NCBI GenBank assembly: GCA_044371005.1
Contig: JBILUL010000007.1
Location: 9,012 to 73,011, forward strand
Origin: UBA2402 sp044371005
Lineage (GTDB): Bacteria > Planctomycetota > Phycisphaerae > Phycisphaerales > UBA1924
Length of the DNA: 64,000 bases
Direction: 5' to 3'
How positions within the stretch are numbered: the first letter of the stretch is position 1; each line of letters opens with the position of its first letter. Positions 43,399 through 53,422 of the stretch are shown in pieces. The position numbers and the translations under genes are program-made. The notes under the pieces are model-generated. The model was given only the letters and a program-made list of their open reading frames with translations. It was not told the DNA's origin and made no database searches.

Positions 43399-46300
43399 AT
43401 GAACGCCATGAACTCCACCTCCTGGACCAACCCCGGCCGCCAGACTCTCCCCACCCTGACGCGGGCCGTCTCGCTCCGCAAGAACTGGCTGCTCGCCTCC
43501 GCAGGCCGCGCCATTGCCATTTCCACTCTCATGGCGATGGCTGCCAATGCGCACGCCGGACCCGATGGTGCCCGCGTCGTTCGCGGCGATGTCTCGATCA
43601 CCCAGAACGGCCCGAACACGGTCATTCGCGCCTCCGATCGCAGCATCATCAACTTCAAGCAGTTCAACATCGGTCGCACCGAGACCGTTCAGTTCATCCA
43701 GCCCAGCGCCAACGCCCGCGTGCTCAACCGCATCGATGGCGGGTCACCCACCCGGATCGACGGTTCGCTCTTGGCCAACGGCCGCGTCTATCTGGTCAAT
43801 CCCTCAGGCGTGCTCTTCTCCAAGACCGCGGTCGTCAATGTCGGAACCCTCTTCGCCGCGGCGGGCAACATCGCCGATTCTGACTTCATCCGTGGTCGCG
43901 ACCGCTTCACCAATCTGAGCGGTCCGGTGATCAACCAAGGTTCAATCGTCGCCGGTGGCGTGGGCTTCTTCGGACAGACCGTCACCAACTTCGGCAGCAT
44001 CGTCGCCGCGACTGATGATGTGATCATGGTGGCTGGGCAGGATGCGTTCGTCGGCAAGCGTGATGGCGGACTGATGGCCAAGGTCACCCCGGCGACCAGG
44101 ACGTCCGACGCGGCGTCGACTGATGCGGGGGCCTCTGTAGGCAACAGCGGCACGATCAGTGCTGCTCGCGGGCGCCTCTGGATGGGCGCATCCGATGCTG
44201 CGGGCGCTGCGGTGTGGAACTCCGGTTCGGTCAAGGCGAAGGCTGTTACTGCTCAGGCGACCGGTGCCAGCGGACAGCCCGCGGGCAACGCGACCATTGG
44301 CGGCAGCATCGATGTGTCCAACGCGGCGGGCAAGGGCGGATCGGTCGCGGTCGATGCCGGTTCAACGTCGGTTCAGAACGCTCAGATCGTCGCTACCGGC
44401 AACACGGGCGGGTCGGTCATTGTGACCGGTGACCAAGTCAGCATGATCAACTCGTCCATCGATGCATCCGGCCGCAACGGCGGCGGCGATGTGCGAGTCG
44501 GCGGTGATGCGTTCGGCAAGGGGCCGCTGCACACTGCCCAGACGACTCACATCAGCTCCGATAGTTCGATCAAGGTGGATGCCACGGTTCGCGGCAATGG
44601 CGGTACCGCCGTTGTCTGGTCCGACCAGTTGTCAAGCGTCTACGGATCCATTTCGGCTCGCGGCGGCTCAAGCGGCGGCGATGGTGGTTTCATCGAGACC
44701 TCGAGCAAGGGGTATGTCGACATTTCCAGCAGTGGCATCACAGCTTCTGCGGCTTCGGGCGCGGCAGGCACCTGGCTGATCGACCCCGTCGACGTTGAAA
44801 TTTCCGCCGCGGGCCTCGATGATGGCCCAACGGTGAACCGTGATACGGTCGAATCGTCGCTCAACGGCGGCACGAACGTCATCATCACAACGGCAATCGC
44901 CGGCACTCAGGGAGACGGCGACATTACGGTGACCGACTCGATCACCAAGTCCAGCGGATCCGCGGCGACGTTGACGCTGCGAGCAGCAGACGACATCCTG
45001 ATCAATGCTCCGATCTCGGCCACTGGTGGCTCCGTGCTCAATGTCACGCTCGAGGCCAACAGCGCGAACCTCGGTGGTGACGATACGGATCTCGCCGCAG
45101 GCTCAGTGCTTCTGAGCGCGCCCATCACGCTCCCGGGTGGCACATTCACCTCCAGCGGCGTGAACTTCACATCGTTCAATGATGGTGGTGGCATTTCTTC
45201 CGCCGTATCCGCCGCGGGGATCGACATCAACCACACGGCGACGGTGACGCTGGGCGATCAGTTGCTCGCCCAGTCTGCCGCGCTGTCGGTTGGGAGCGCG
45301 ACACTCGACATCAATGCTGCGATCGAATCGACACTTGGCGATGTCACGATGACGACCGATGCGATCTCGGTCAATGCCTCCGTCACGGGCGGCAACATCT
45401 CAATCCTCAATCGCTCGGGCGGAACTACGGTCGGACTTGGTGCTGGCGCGAGTACGCTGCAGCTGGGTATTTCGGAACTGCAGAATCTTTCCCCGTCTTT
45501 GCTCGGCAGCGTGACGATCGGATCGGCAACCGCTGGCGCAGTAACCGTTGGCACCCTCAATCTTGAGGCGTTCGGGGTGCTCTACAACCTGGCGATTTCT
45601 GGTGCTTCCATTTCGCTTGGGAACTTGACCGTTGATCAATCCGCGAGGCTCTCGCTCGCCGCGGCTAGCGGAGGCGTTTCTCAAACTGGTGCCCTCGTCG
45701 CGTCCAGCGTCGAACTTTCCGGGGTCGGCAACTTCATCCTGGACCGTTCCGACAACCAGATTGGCACCATCGCCGGTAGCGTGAGCGGGGATATCAGCAT
45801 CCGCAACCTGAATGGAGTTGCCCTTACGGTCGATGCGGTTGGTTCCTCCAGCACGCTGGCCAGCAACGGCGGAAACATCACGCTGCGTGCGAGTTCGGTC
45901 CAGGTCGATGCGGCTGTGAACGCTGCTTCGGGAGACGTCACGATCACGACGGATGCACTCGCTGTGAATGCGGCCGTCTCCGGTAATGACATCGATGTCG
46001 TGAACGCCACGGCTACCACGACGATCGGGCTGGGCGCAGGCGCGGGAATCCTTCAACTTAATGCCGGCGAACTCGCTCGATTCGAACCGGCTCCCACTGG
46101 GACGCTCACCATCGGGTCGGCTACGGCGGGCGCAGTTTCGGTGAACGCGGTCAACCTCGCTGGTTCGTCAGTTCTCAACAACCTTTCGCTGTCGGGTGCG
46201 TCGGTCGCGATTTCCGACCTGCTGCTCAATGGCACCTCAACGCTCACCCTCACCGCCGCGACTGGTGGCGTGACGCAGTCGGGCGCACTGGTTGCCGATC

Positions 46301-49300
46301 AGGTCGAACTTCTGGGCATCGGTGACTTCATTCTGGACCGTTCCGACAACCAGATCGGCACCATCGCCGGCACGGTCGATGGCGAGATCTCCGTTCGTAA
46401 CTCGCTTTCGAGCCCGATCGCGGTGGAGTCAGTCGGCAGTTCGACATCACTTTCGAGCAGCGGCAATACCATCACGCTCGTCGGAGGAACCGTCAGCGTC
46501 AATCGTCCGCTCGATGCAGGCAGTGCCGATGTGTCAATCATCGCCTCCGATCTCAGCATTGACGGAACCAATGGCCTCGTTTCTGCGGGCCTGATCGACC
46601 TTCGCTCCAACGCCGGCGTGAACATCCGCGTTGGTGGCAGTGACGCGGCTGGCTGGGTGCTCTCGAATTCCGAGATCGCAAGGCTCGCTCCCCTGACCGG
46701 CGTGTTCATCCAGTCCGGCACGGCAGGTGCGTCGACACTCCAGATCACCGATGCCGATTTCCGCGGCATGCAGCCAGGATCTGACTCCGCATCGGTCATC
46801 CTTCGGGGCGCCGATCTTCGCATCGATGCGACCGGAGCCTTCGGCCTTCGAAGCGGACTGACCAGCACGGTCGTACTCTGGAACACTGCGACCAGCGTGC
46901 CCGGTGCTACGACGCTTTCTCAGGCCGTCAACGCTCCGATCATCACGGCGAACCTCGGTCTCATGACTGAAGGCACGGGCGAGCTCCGCCTGCCAGCCAG
47001 CAACCAGATCTCCGGCTCGTTTGCTGGCTCCGTGGCTTACCTCAACTTGACGAGTCCTGTGACGTTGGGAACCGTGACGGCTGATCGTGTTCCTGCAGAC
47101 CTGCGGGCAGGCGCACCAAGCGTTGTCAACGCCGGCACCGGCCAGATTTCGATCAGCGGCCTCTCCGGCACTCAGGTGTACCTGTGCGCTGATGACCTGA
47201 CCATCAACGCCCCGATCACGTCAACGAATCTGTTCATCTGCGCCAACTCGCTGGCGATCAATGCATCGGTTTCTGCGACTTCGACCGCCTGGTTCGAGAC
47301 TCTGACCGCTGGGCGGGACATCGTTCTTGGCTCGGCGACTACCGGCGGCTCGGTTCTGCGAATCGACGCGAACGAACTGGATCTCATCAGCATCGGCGGC
47401 GGCGGATCGCTGACGTTCGGCAACCTTGCAGACCCCGGCAATCTCATCGCCTCAGGCGTCACTCGCACCGGACACGACCTCAATCTCCTTGGCGATGGCA
47501 TCACGCTGATCGGCGATCTCCAGGTGCTCGGCATCAACCGAGTGCTGCGCCTGAGCGCACAGGGCGGGGGCATCTCCCAGCAACTCACTGGCGGAGCCAT
47601 CTTCGCCTCTCGACTGCACGTTCGCTCACTCGGCGACGCATTCCTGGCCAATCCTGATAACGTCGTCGATGAGATTGCGGTCAGCGCCAGCGGCCAGCAG
47701 TTCCGCTTCCGCGGCACCTCGCAGCCCTTCTTCGGCATTCCGCCGGTCACATCGCTCACCCTGACGAGCGCTGCATCGGCCAGCTCGGTCCGCGGCGTCG
47801 ATTCCAATGGTGCCGGTGGGGCCTACGAGATCACCTTCAGCACGACCGACATCTTCGGGGCGATTTCCGACGCTACGGCCCGCAGCCTGTCGGTTCGTGC
47901 GGACAGTCGCGACCTGATCCTGAACGTCCCTGTCAACGCCAGCGAGTCAGCACGCCTGATCGCGGCTGGAAATGTTTCGCAGCTGAGTACGGCGGGTATC
48001 ACCACGCCGCTTCTGGGTGTCATCGCAGGCGGCTCCGTGCTGCTCTCGACCGCCAGCAACGACGTCGACTTCATCGCCGGCGAGTTCGGTGGCACGGTTG
48101 GATCCAGTCAGTGGCGATTCGAGGATACCGATGGGCTTGAGGTGTCCAACGTCGATATCGAGTCTGCTTCCCCGCAGCTCTACCTGGGCACTTCCGGCCT
48201 GGGCACCATCGGAATTGCTTCGCTCACGAGCGGTGGTGAAATCTGGCTCAAGGCCGCAGATTCGATCGACATCAACCGCAAGCTCCTGGCGCTGGACGGC
48301 AACATCCGCATCACCTCGACCGGCGGCTATGTCCGTCAGGATCTGACCACCACTGGCAATGACGCGGCTTTCATCTCCGCTCAGACGCTCGCTGTCAGCG
48401 CCGCGGAAGTGCTTCTTGATCGCGCGGACAATGATGTGGCGGCACTCTCGGGCAAGACCACCGGCACCGGTGCGTTCGCATACCGCGATGTGAACGATGT
48501 TGCAATCGATGTCGCGCTCGTCGACGCAGATGAGACCAACTCGCTCTTTGACGGGTCCAACGGCATCGTCACTTTTGATGGCGACATCTACATCTATTCT
48601 GGTGGGAATCTTGAGATCAACAATAAACTTGATGCGGGATCGCGCGACATCCGCATCACGTCGGGCGGCTACGTTCATCAGAATCTGTCGCTCAACACGA
48701 TCGGGCAATCTGGCGCCGCCTTCGTGCGTGCCAATCGCCTCGGTGTTCGTGCCGCTGACGACATTGATCTGGCCCGTCAGGACAACGATGCCAGCTACTT
48801 CGCGGCAGTCACGACGAACAACACGCGGCGCATCGCCTTCCAGAATGTCGATGGGCTGACCATCGAGCAGGTCGACGCCTCCTCGGACGTTCGCCTCGCA
48901 GCACTCTTTGATCAGACCATCGGCGTGACTTCGGACGGCGGCGACGTGACCATCAAGACGCTTTCGGGCGATCTCGACCTCAACCGCACCATCAATGCAG
49001 GCTTGGGCACGGTGCGATTGACGTCTGCCGGCTATGTCAAGCAGGATCTGGATCTGTCGACGGCGGGCACACCCAACGCGGCGAACATCATCGCCTCCAG
49101 CCTGGGTGTGAATGCCGCGGGCGAAGTGAATCTGAGCCGTCGGGACAACGATGTTGACATCCTCGCGGGCTCGGCTGGCAGTGTTCGCTTTGCCTATCAG
49201 GATGCCGACAGCCTGGTGATTTCCATCGTGCCCTATGACGTGGCGAATGTGCCGGGCGAAATCCCGGATGTGCTCTTCGCCACGACTCGCGGCCTGACGA

Positions 49301-52300
49301 CCAGCGATGACAATGTGACGCTCAAGAACCTCTCGGGTGATCTGGACATCAACGCCACGATCGACGCCGGAGCCGGCATCGTTCGCCTGACGTCCGCTGG
49401 GTATGTGAAGCAGCAGTTGACTCAGGTGGGTTTCGGCAGCGTGGAGCAAGCGAACATCATCGCGCAGGCATTGGCGGTGAATGCTGGCGGCGAAGTGAAC
49501 CTCAGCCGCAGCGACAATACCGTGACCGAACTCTCCGGCTCTGCTGGCACCGTGCGGTTCGCGTATCAGGATGCCTACGGGATCAACGTCAACTTCATGA
49601 CGAAGGACTGGGCGGTTGCTTCCGATGCCTCGTCTGATGAGCTCTTCGCCGGTTCCAACGGTCTGGCAACTTCGAACGCCGATGTCACCCTCAAGAATAG
49701 CTTCGGGGATCTGTACCTACGCCGCGGCATCAACGCCGGTACAGGAACGGTTCGTTTGACCTCCGCGGGCTCTGTTGGGCAGAATGTCAGCCTCGCCACG
49801 ATCGGTACCCCTGAAGCAGCAAACATCATCGCATCCGGTTTGGGCGTGAATGCTGTCTACGGAGTATTCCTCGCCCGCCGCGACAACGACGTCGATACGC
49901 TCTCGGGCTCCTCGAGTGGGTCTTGGACCTTTCCGGCGGAGTCTTCGCGGTTTTCGTATCAGGACGCAGACGGAATCAACATCAACTTCATCACTCAGGA
50001 CCGGGCGGTGGCCTCCGATGCCTCGTCTGATGAGCTCTTCGCCGGTTCCAACGGCCTGTCCTCCCGGTCTGGTGTGACCGTCAAGAACCTCGCGGAGAAC
50101 ATCGACATCAACCGTGGCATCTACGCTGAAACCGCCGTCTTACTGACCTCCGCGGGCTATGTGAAGCAGAATCTCAGTCTCGCCACCATCGGCACCTCGG
50201 AGGCGGCGAACATCGTCGCGTACTATCTGGGCGTGAATGCTGACGGCGAAGTGAACCTCTCTCGTCGCGATAACGATGTGGAAAGCCTCTCGGGCTCGGC
50301 AGGCAGCGTCCGGTTTGCATATCAGGACGCAAACGACCTCACCATCGACTACACAACACGTGATGGCTGGTCTACCACGCTGGATAACGTGGCTCAGTCT
50401 GACGAAACCTTTGCCGGTGCCAACGGACTGGTGACCAACAACGTTGATGTGACCGTGAAGAGCCTCGCGGGGAACCTGCTCCTCCTCCGCGGCATCAACG
50501 CGGGGAGCGGCACCGTCCGCCTGACCGCGTCGGGCCATGTCGCGCAGGCTCTCAGCGTTGCTACCATCGGCACCTCGGTCGCGGCGAACATCATCGCAGG
50601 CGGTCTGGGTGTGAATGCTGGCGGCGAGGTGAACCTGGCGAGTCGCGACAATGATGTTGACGCACTCTCCGGTTCGGCTGGCACCGTTCGGTTCGCGTAT
50701 CAGGATGCCGATGGCCTGAACGTCTTCACAACGACACAGGACCGGGCAGATGCGTTGGACAACGCTTCCGACCTGCTCTTCTCAGGTGCGATCGGTCTGG
50801 CCACCGCCAACGTTAATGTGACGCTGAAGAGCCTCTCGGGCAATCTGGATATCAGCCGCCGGATCGATGCTGGCACCGGGACCGTCCGCCTGACTTCTGC
50901 CGGATACATCAGGCAGGACCTGAATCCTGCGACAGTCGGTACTACGGACGCGGCGAACATTCTGGCGGGCACCCTGGGTGTCAATGCTGGCACCGATGTG
51001 AAGCTGATCCGCGCCGACAACAATGTGGGCGTGGTCAGTGGCACTTCGGTCGGCAACTTTGCCTACCAGGATGCCAACGGCGTCGAGGTCAGCGAAGTGA
51101 GCCCGGATGGGGACTGGCTTGACGTGATCCCGCCGCCCAACATCTTCCCGATCCCGTCGCCCACATTCGATGTGCTGTTCGCTGCGACCGACGGAATCTC
51201 AACCACCAACAGCGATATCACCCTGAAGAACCTCGATGGCAATCTGACGCTCAGCCGCGTCATCTCGGCCGGAACGGGAACTGTGCGACTCAACTCGGCA
51301 GGTGCTGTAACTCAGGGAGCGACCGCGTTCATCCAGGCAGCGAAGCTCGGCGTTCGCGCGGCAGGTTCCGTTAGCCTGGACGCGCCATCCGTCGACACTG
51401 ATCTCGCGTCGGGCAACAAGGTTGGTCTGCTCTCAGTTGACATTTCCGGCGAGAACAGCAATCTCACCTATTACGAGCCTGCTTCGGCCAATGGCTTCGA
51501 TGTTGATACGCTCACGGCAGATGACGACGGGCTCTTCACCGCTACCACTCAAGGCCTCCGCACTCGTGGCGGAAGCGTCATGCTTGCTGGCGGATCGGCC
51601 GCGACGAATGCCACCGGCACCGTTGTATTGAAGGCCGATGTGCTGACCGGCTTTGACACTGTCAACCGCGCCCGTCAGGGCGGCAACATCACGTTCAATG
51701 CTCCGGTCCGCGTCGGGGCCGTCGCTGTGAATGTCAGCAGTCGTTCTGCCGACACGATCGCAGTGCCGCGGTCAGTCGCGGCTGACGCGGCTGACGGCCA
51801 GGGAACGATCAGCTTCTGGAGTACGGTGGACGGAGTGAGTGCCGGAGCCAACAAGCTCAACGTGCTGACGCCGATCATCGCCGGCGAGCCCGCCGTGGGT
51901 TCTGTTAAAGAAATTCCGGTCGACACAGCGAAGATCGCGAGGATCGAGTTCCGCGGGGATGTGGGAAGTGCCACGCAGCTTGGCGGCCTGTATCTCAACG
52001 ATCGGTCGAATGCGAACGGTGCAAGCAGTGCAGACATGCACCGCGAAGCGCTGGATCCGACCAGCCGCGCTCAGAACAACACGATCCTGTTCGGTGAATT
52101 CGGAACTTCCGCAGACGCTCGCACGATTGCGGCGGGTGAATTGGTGGTTGGGCGGGGCGAAGTGGTCCAGGCGTCGGGACCGCTGAGCATCGCTGCGAAC
52201 AGCATCATCCTGGGTGATATCGGCGTCCTGGGCGATTTCCGTGTCACCACAGGGACCACCGATGGAAAGCTGGACATTCAGTTCCGTACACGCCGGACAA

Positions 52301-53304
52301 GCCGTACCGGTGGCAAGTACGTCGGCGGCGTGGATGTTGTGGCGTTGAAGACGGCCGATAAATCGACAGACGGTGCGGTGATCTTCCGTTCCAGCGTTGG
52401 GGACGAGAATGTGCCGATTCTGGGCTTTGACTATGGCACGGGCTACGACGCCAACAACACACTTCGCCAGGTGGCCGCGAGCAAGTTCGATGCAACGACT
52501 GTCTTGGGTGACTCGTTTGTGCAGTTGTTGCAAAGCGACGCCTCACGCAGTAGCATCTTCGCTGACACCCGGTTCAAGCTCAACCAGAGCTTGTCGACGG
52601 GCAGCTCACGTCTGACCGCCGAAGGTGTCAGCACCGCATCCATCGCTGAGATCCTCGGCAGCGCCTCACCCCGCGAAGCCGAGGGCATGTTCAGGACGCC
52701 CAACCGCGAACTGAGCAGTGCGACGCTGGCGGCACTCGAGGCGGCCCGTCTGGCCATCGAACCCCGCGGCGGGAACTCACTCATGCCATCAGAGGCTTTC
52801 GAGAAGGGCTACGAGTTCTTCGCCAATACTCCGCAGCTTCGCACCGTTCAGAACTCCGACGACATCAGGATCTCCCGCGAACGCATCTCCGCCGATTGGG
52901 CAAAGGACCTGCTCGGTTCGTTCGGTGGCACGATTCACAAGAAGCCTGACGGTTCGACTCCCGAATTCACGCCCGATGCGGAACGCGCGAAGACCCTCTG
53001 GGAGTTCCTCGAAACCAAGGGTGATGCCTACATCAAGGACCCGGCGGCCTTCGCTGCTTCGCTGAACGAGGGCTCTTCCAACCCTGGCGAAGCCCAGTTC
53101 GTGACGGCACTCAAGGGCGTCGCGAGCCTGTACGCCAAGTGCGACCAGATCGGTCTGACCGCTGCAGAGACCGAGGGCTTCCGAAGCTTCTGCATCGTTG
53201 AAGTCTTCACCGGCTACATCGACAGCGGCACGAAGGAGTGCAATGCTCTGATCCGCGTCGCCGAGGCACTGGGCAAGTCCAACCAGCAGGTGGCCGCCAA
53301 GTGA
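43399..53304 (+). CDS. TpsA: giant filamentous-haemagglutinin-like exoprotein
   Basis: 3301 residues. An extended signal peptide ends near AHA at residue 53. The TPS secretion domain follows (residues about 55-260: SIINFKQFNIG, RVLNRIDGGSPTRIDGSLLA, GRVYLVNPSGVLFSK). The body is a long beta-helix of diverged repeats. Between about 48370 and 51330 nine units recur every 117-129 residues, with AANIIASSLGVNAAGEVNLS, RRDNDVD, FAYQDADGL and VRLTSAGYVKQ. An earlier pair (FILDRSDNQIGTIAG) is spaced 198 residues. The last ~200 residues are helical and mixed (ERISADWAKDLLGSFGG), with no obvious CDI-type toxin. Such proteins are adhesins or contact-dependent toxins. It is secreted by the upstream TpsB. 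No immunity gene follows. Confidence 0.9.
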   Translation: MNAMNSTSWTNPGRQTLPTLTRAVSLRKNWLLASAGRAIAISTLMAMAANAHAGPDGARVVRGDVSITQNGPNTVIRASDRSIINFKQFNIGRTETVQFIQPSANARVLNRIDGGSPTRIDGSLLANGRVYLVNPSGVLFSKTAVVNVGTLFAAAGNIADSDFIRGRDRFTNLSGPVINQGSIVAGGVGFFGQTVTNFGSIVAATDDVIMVAGQDAFVGKRDGGLMAKVTPATRTSDAASTDAGASVGNSGTISAARGRLWMGASDAAGAAVWNSGSVKAKAVTAQATGASGQPAGNATIGGSIDVSNAAGKGGSVAVDAGSTSVQNAQIVATGNTGGSVIVTGDQVSMINSSIDASGRNGGGDVRVGGDAFGKGPLHTAQTTHISSDSSIKVDATVRGNGGTAVVWSDQLSSVYGSISARGGSSGGDGGFIETSSKGYVDISSSGITASAASGAAGTWLIDPVDVEISAAGLDDGPTVNRDTVESSLNGGTNVIITTAIAGTQGDGDITVTDSITKSSGSAATLTLRAADDILINAPISATGGSVLNVTLEANSANLGGDDTDLAAGSVLLSAPITLPGGTFTSSGVNFTSFNDGGGISSAVSAAGIDINHTATVTLGDQLLAQSAALSVGSATLDINAAIESTLGDVTMTTDAISVNASVTGGNISILNRSGGTTVGLGAGASTLQLGISELQNLSPSLLGSVTIGSATAGAVTVGTLNLEAFGVLYNLAISGASISLGNLTVDQSARLSLAAASGGVSQTGALVASSVELSGVGNFILDRSDNQIGTIAGSVSGDISIRNLNGVALTVDAVGSSSTLASNGGNITLRASSVQVDAAVNAASGDVTITTDALAVNAAVSGNDIDVVNATATTTIGLGAGAGILQLNAGELARFEPAPTGTLTIGSATAGAVSVNAVNLAGSSVLNNLSLSGASVAISDLLLNGTSTLTLTAATGGVTQSGALVADQVELLGIGDFILDRSDNQIGTIAGTVDGEISVRNSLSSPIAVESVGSSTSLSSSGNTITLVGGTVSVNRPLDAGSADVSIIASDLSIDGTNGLVSAGLIDLRSNAGVNIRVGGSDAAGWVLSNSEIARLAPLTGVFIQSGTAGASTLQITDADFRGMQPGSDSASVILRGADLRIDATGAFGLRSGLTSTVVLWNTATSVPGATTLSQAVNAPIITANLGLMTEGTGELRLPASNQISGSFAGSVAYLNLTSPVTLGTVTADRVPADLRAGAPSVVNAGTGQISISGLSGTQVYLCADDLTINAPITSTNLFICANSLAINASVSATSTAWFETLTAGRDIVLGSATTGGSVLRIDANELDLISIGGGGSLTFGNLADPGNLIASGVTRTGHDLNLLGDGITLIGDLQVLGINRVLRLSAQGGGISQQLTGGAIFASRLHVRSLGDAFLANPDNVVDEIAVSASGQQFRFRGTSQPFFGIPPVTSLTLTSAASASSVRGVDSNGAGGAYEITFSTTDIFGAISDATARSLSVRADSRDLILNVPVNASESARLIAAGNVSQLSTAGITTPLLGVIAGGSVLLSTASNDVDFIAGEFGGTVGSSQWRFEDTDGLEVSNVDIESASPQLYLGTSGLGTIGIASLTSGGEIWLKAADSIDINRKLLALDGNIRITSTGGYVRQDLTTTGNDAAFISAQTLAVSAAEVLLDRADNDVAALSGKTTGTGAFAYRDVNDVAIDVALVDADETNSLFDGSNGIVTFDGDIYIYSGGNLEINNKLDAGSRDIRITSGGYVHQNLSLNTIGQSGAAFVRANRLGVRAADDIDLARQDNDASYFAAVTTNNTRRIAFQNVDGLTIEQVDASSDVRLAALFDQTIGVTSDGGDVTIKTLSGDLDLNRTINAGLGTVRLTSAGYVKQDLDLSTAGTPNAANIIASSLGVNAAGEVNLSRRDNDVDILAGSAGSVRFAYQDADSLVISIVPYDVANVPGEIPDVLFATTRGLTTSDDNVTLKNLSGDLDINATIDAGAGIVRLTSAGYVKQQLTQVGFGSVEQANIIAQALAVNAGGEVNLSRSDNTVTELSGSAGTVRFAYQDAYGINVNFMTKDWAVASDASSDELFAGSNGLATSNADVTLKNSFGDLYLRRGINAGTGTVRLTSAGSVGQNVSLATIGTPEAANIIASGLGVNAVYGVFLARRDNDVDTLSGSSSGSWTFPAESSRFSYQDADGININFITQDRAVASDASSDELFAGSNGLSSRSGVTVKNLAENIDINRGIYAETAVLLTSAGYVKQNLSLATIGTSEAANIVAYYLGVNADGEVNLSRRDNDVESLSGSAGSVRFAYQDANDLTIDYTTRDGWSTTLDNVAQSDETFAGANGLVTNNVDVTVKSLAGNLLLLRGINAGSGTVRLTASGHVAQALSVATIGTSVAANIIAGGLGVNAGGEVNLASRDNDVDALSGSAGTVRFAYQDADGLNVFTTTQDRADALDNASDLLFSGAIGLATANVNVTLKSLSGNLDISRRIDAGTGTVRLTSAGYIRQDLNPATVGTTDAANILAGTLGVNAGTDVKLIRADNNVGVVSGTSVGNFAYQDANGVEVSEVSPDGDWLDVIPPPNIFPIPSPTFDVLFAATDGISTTNSDITLKNLDGNLTLSRVISAGTGTVRLNSAGAVTQGATAFIQAAKLGVRAAGSVSLDAPSVDTDLASGNKVGLLSVDISGENSNLTYYEPASANGFDVDTLTADDDGLFTATTQGLRTRGGSVMLAGGSAATNATGTVVLKADVLTGFDTVNRARQGGNITFNAPVRVGAVAVNVSSRSADTIAVPRSVAADAADGQGTISFWSTVDGVSAGANKLNVLTPIIAGEPAVGSVKEIPVDTAKIARIEFRGDVGSATQLGGLYLNDRSNANGASSADMHREALDPTSRAQNNTILFGEFGTSADARTIAAGELVVGRGEVVQASGPLSIAANSIILGDIGVLGDFRVTTGTTDGKLDIQFRTRRTSRTGGKYVGGVDVVALKTADKSTDGAVIFRSSVGDENVPILGFDYGTGYDANNTLRQVAASKFDATTVLGDSFVQLLQSDASRSSIFADTRFKLNQSLSTGSSRLTAEGVSTASIAEILGSASPREAEGMFRTPNRELSSATLAALEAARLAIEPRGGNSLMPSEAFEKGYEFFANTPQLRTVQNSDDIRISRERISADWAKDLLGSFGGTIHKKPDGSTPEFTPDAERAKTLWEFLETKGDAYIKDPAAFAASLNEGSSNPGEAQFVTALKGVASLYAKCDQIGLTAAETEGFRSFCIVEVFTGYIDSGTKECNALIRVAEALGKSNQQVAAK
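48369..51330 (+). repeat. tandem repeat array in TpsA, period mostly 123 residues
   Basis: Nine units are recognisable by the AANIIA-type motif, with starts near 48370, 48721, 49084, 49453, 49822, 50209, 50587, 50956 and 51328. Spacings are 351, 363, 369, 369, 387, 378, 369 and 372 bp. The units are similar enough at the nucleotide level to favour recombination between them. Confidence 0.85.
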
Positions 53305-53307
53305 CTG

Positions 53308-53330
53308 TGCCGGGTCAGGCAGACCCGGCA
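53308..53330 (+). terminator. hairpin just after tpsA
   Basis: TGCCGGGTC, 5-nt loop, GACCCGGCA: a perfect 9-bp stem starting 4 nt after the tpsA stop. There is no immediate U-tract, but TTCTTT follows about 14 nt later. It probably ends or attenuates the tps transcript before tssA. Confidence 0.5.
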
Positions 53331-53353
53331 GTCCATGCAGGTGTTCTTTAGTC

Positions 53354-53378
53354 CCCGGGGCAGTGTGGTGGCCCCGGG
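53354..53378 (+). terminator. second hairpin between tpsA and tssA
   Basis: CCCGGGGC, 9-nt loop, GCCCCGGG: a perfect 8-bp stem about 45 bp before the tssA start. Together with the first hairpin it could insulate the tps and tss transcripts or regulate tssA translation. Confidence 0.4.
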
Positions 53379-53422
53379 TGTCAGGCCAGCGGTGGGTATC
53401 GTTGAGTGTGGAGGTGAACCTC

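Noticed and set aside
47947..49449. 500-codon minus-strand frame inside tpsA
   Set aside because: It lies opposite TpsA repeats, has no ribosome-binding site and shows no recognisable protein pattern; the plus-strand repeats are clearly coding.
48369..51330. CRISPR-like regular spacing
   Set aside because: Units are about 369 bp and lie in one open reading frame coding a beta-helix; there are no short direct repeats with unique spacers.
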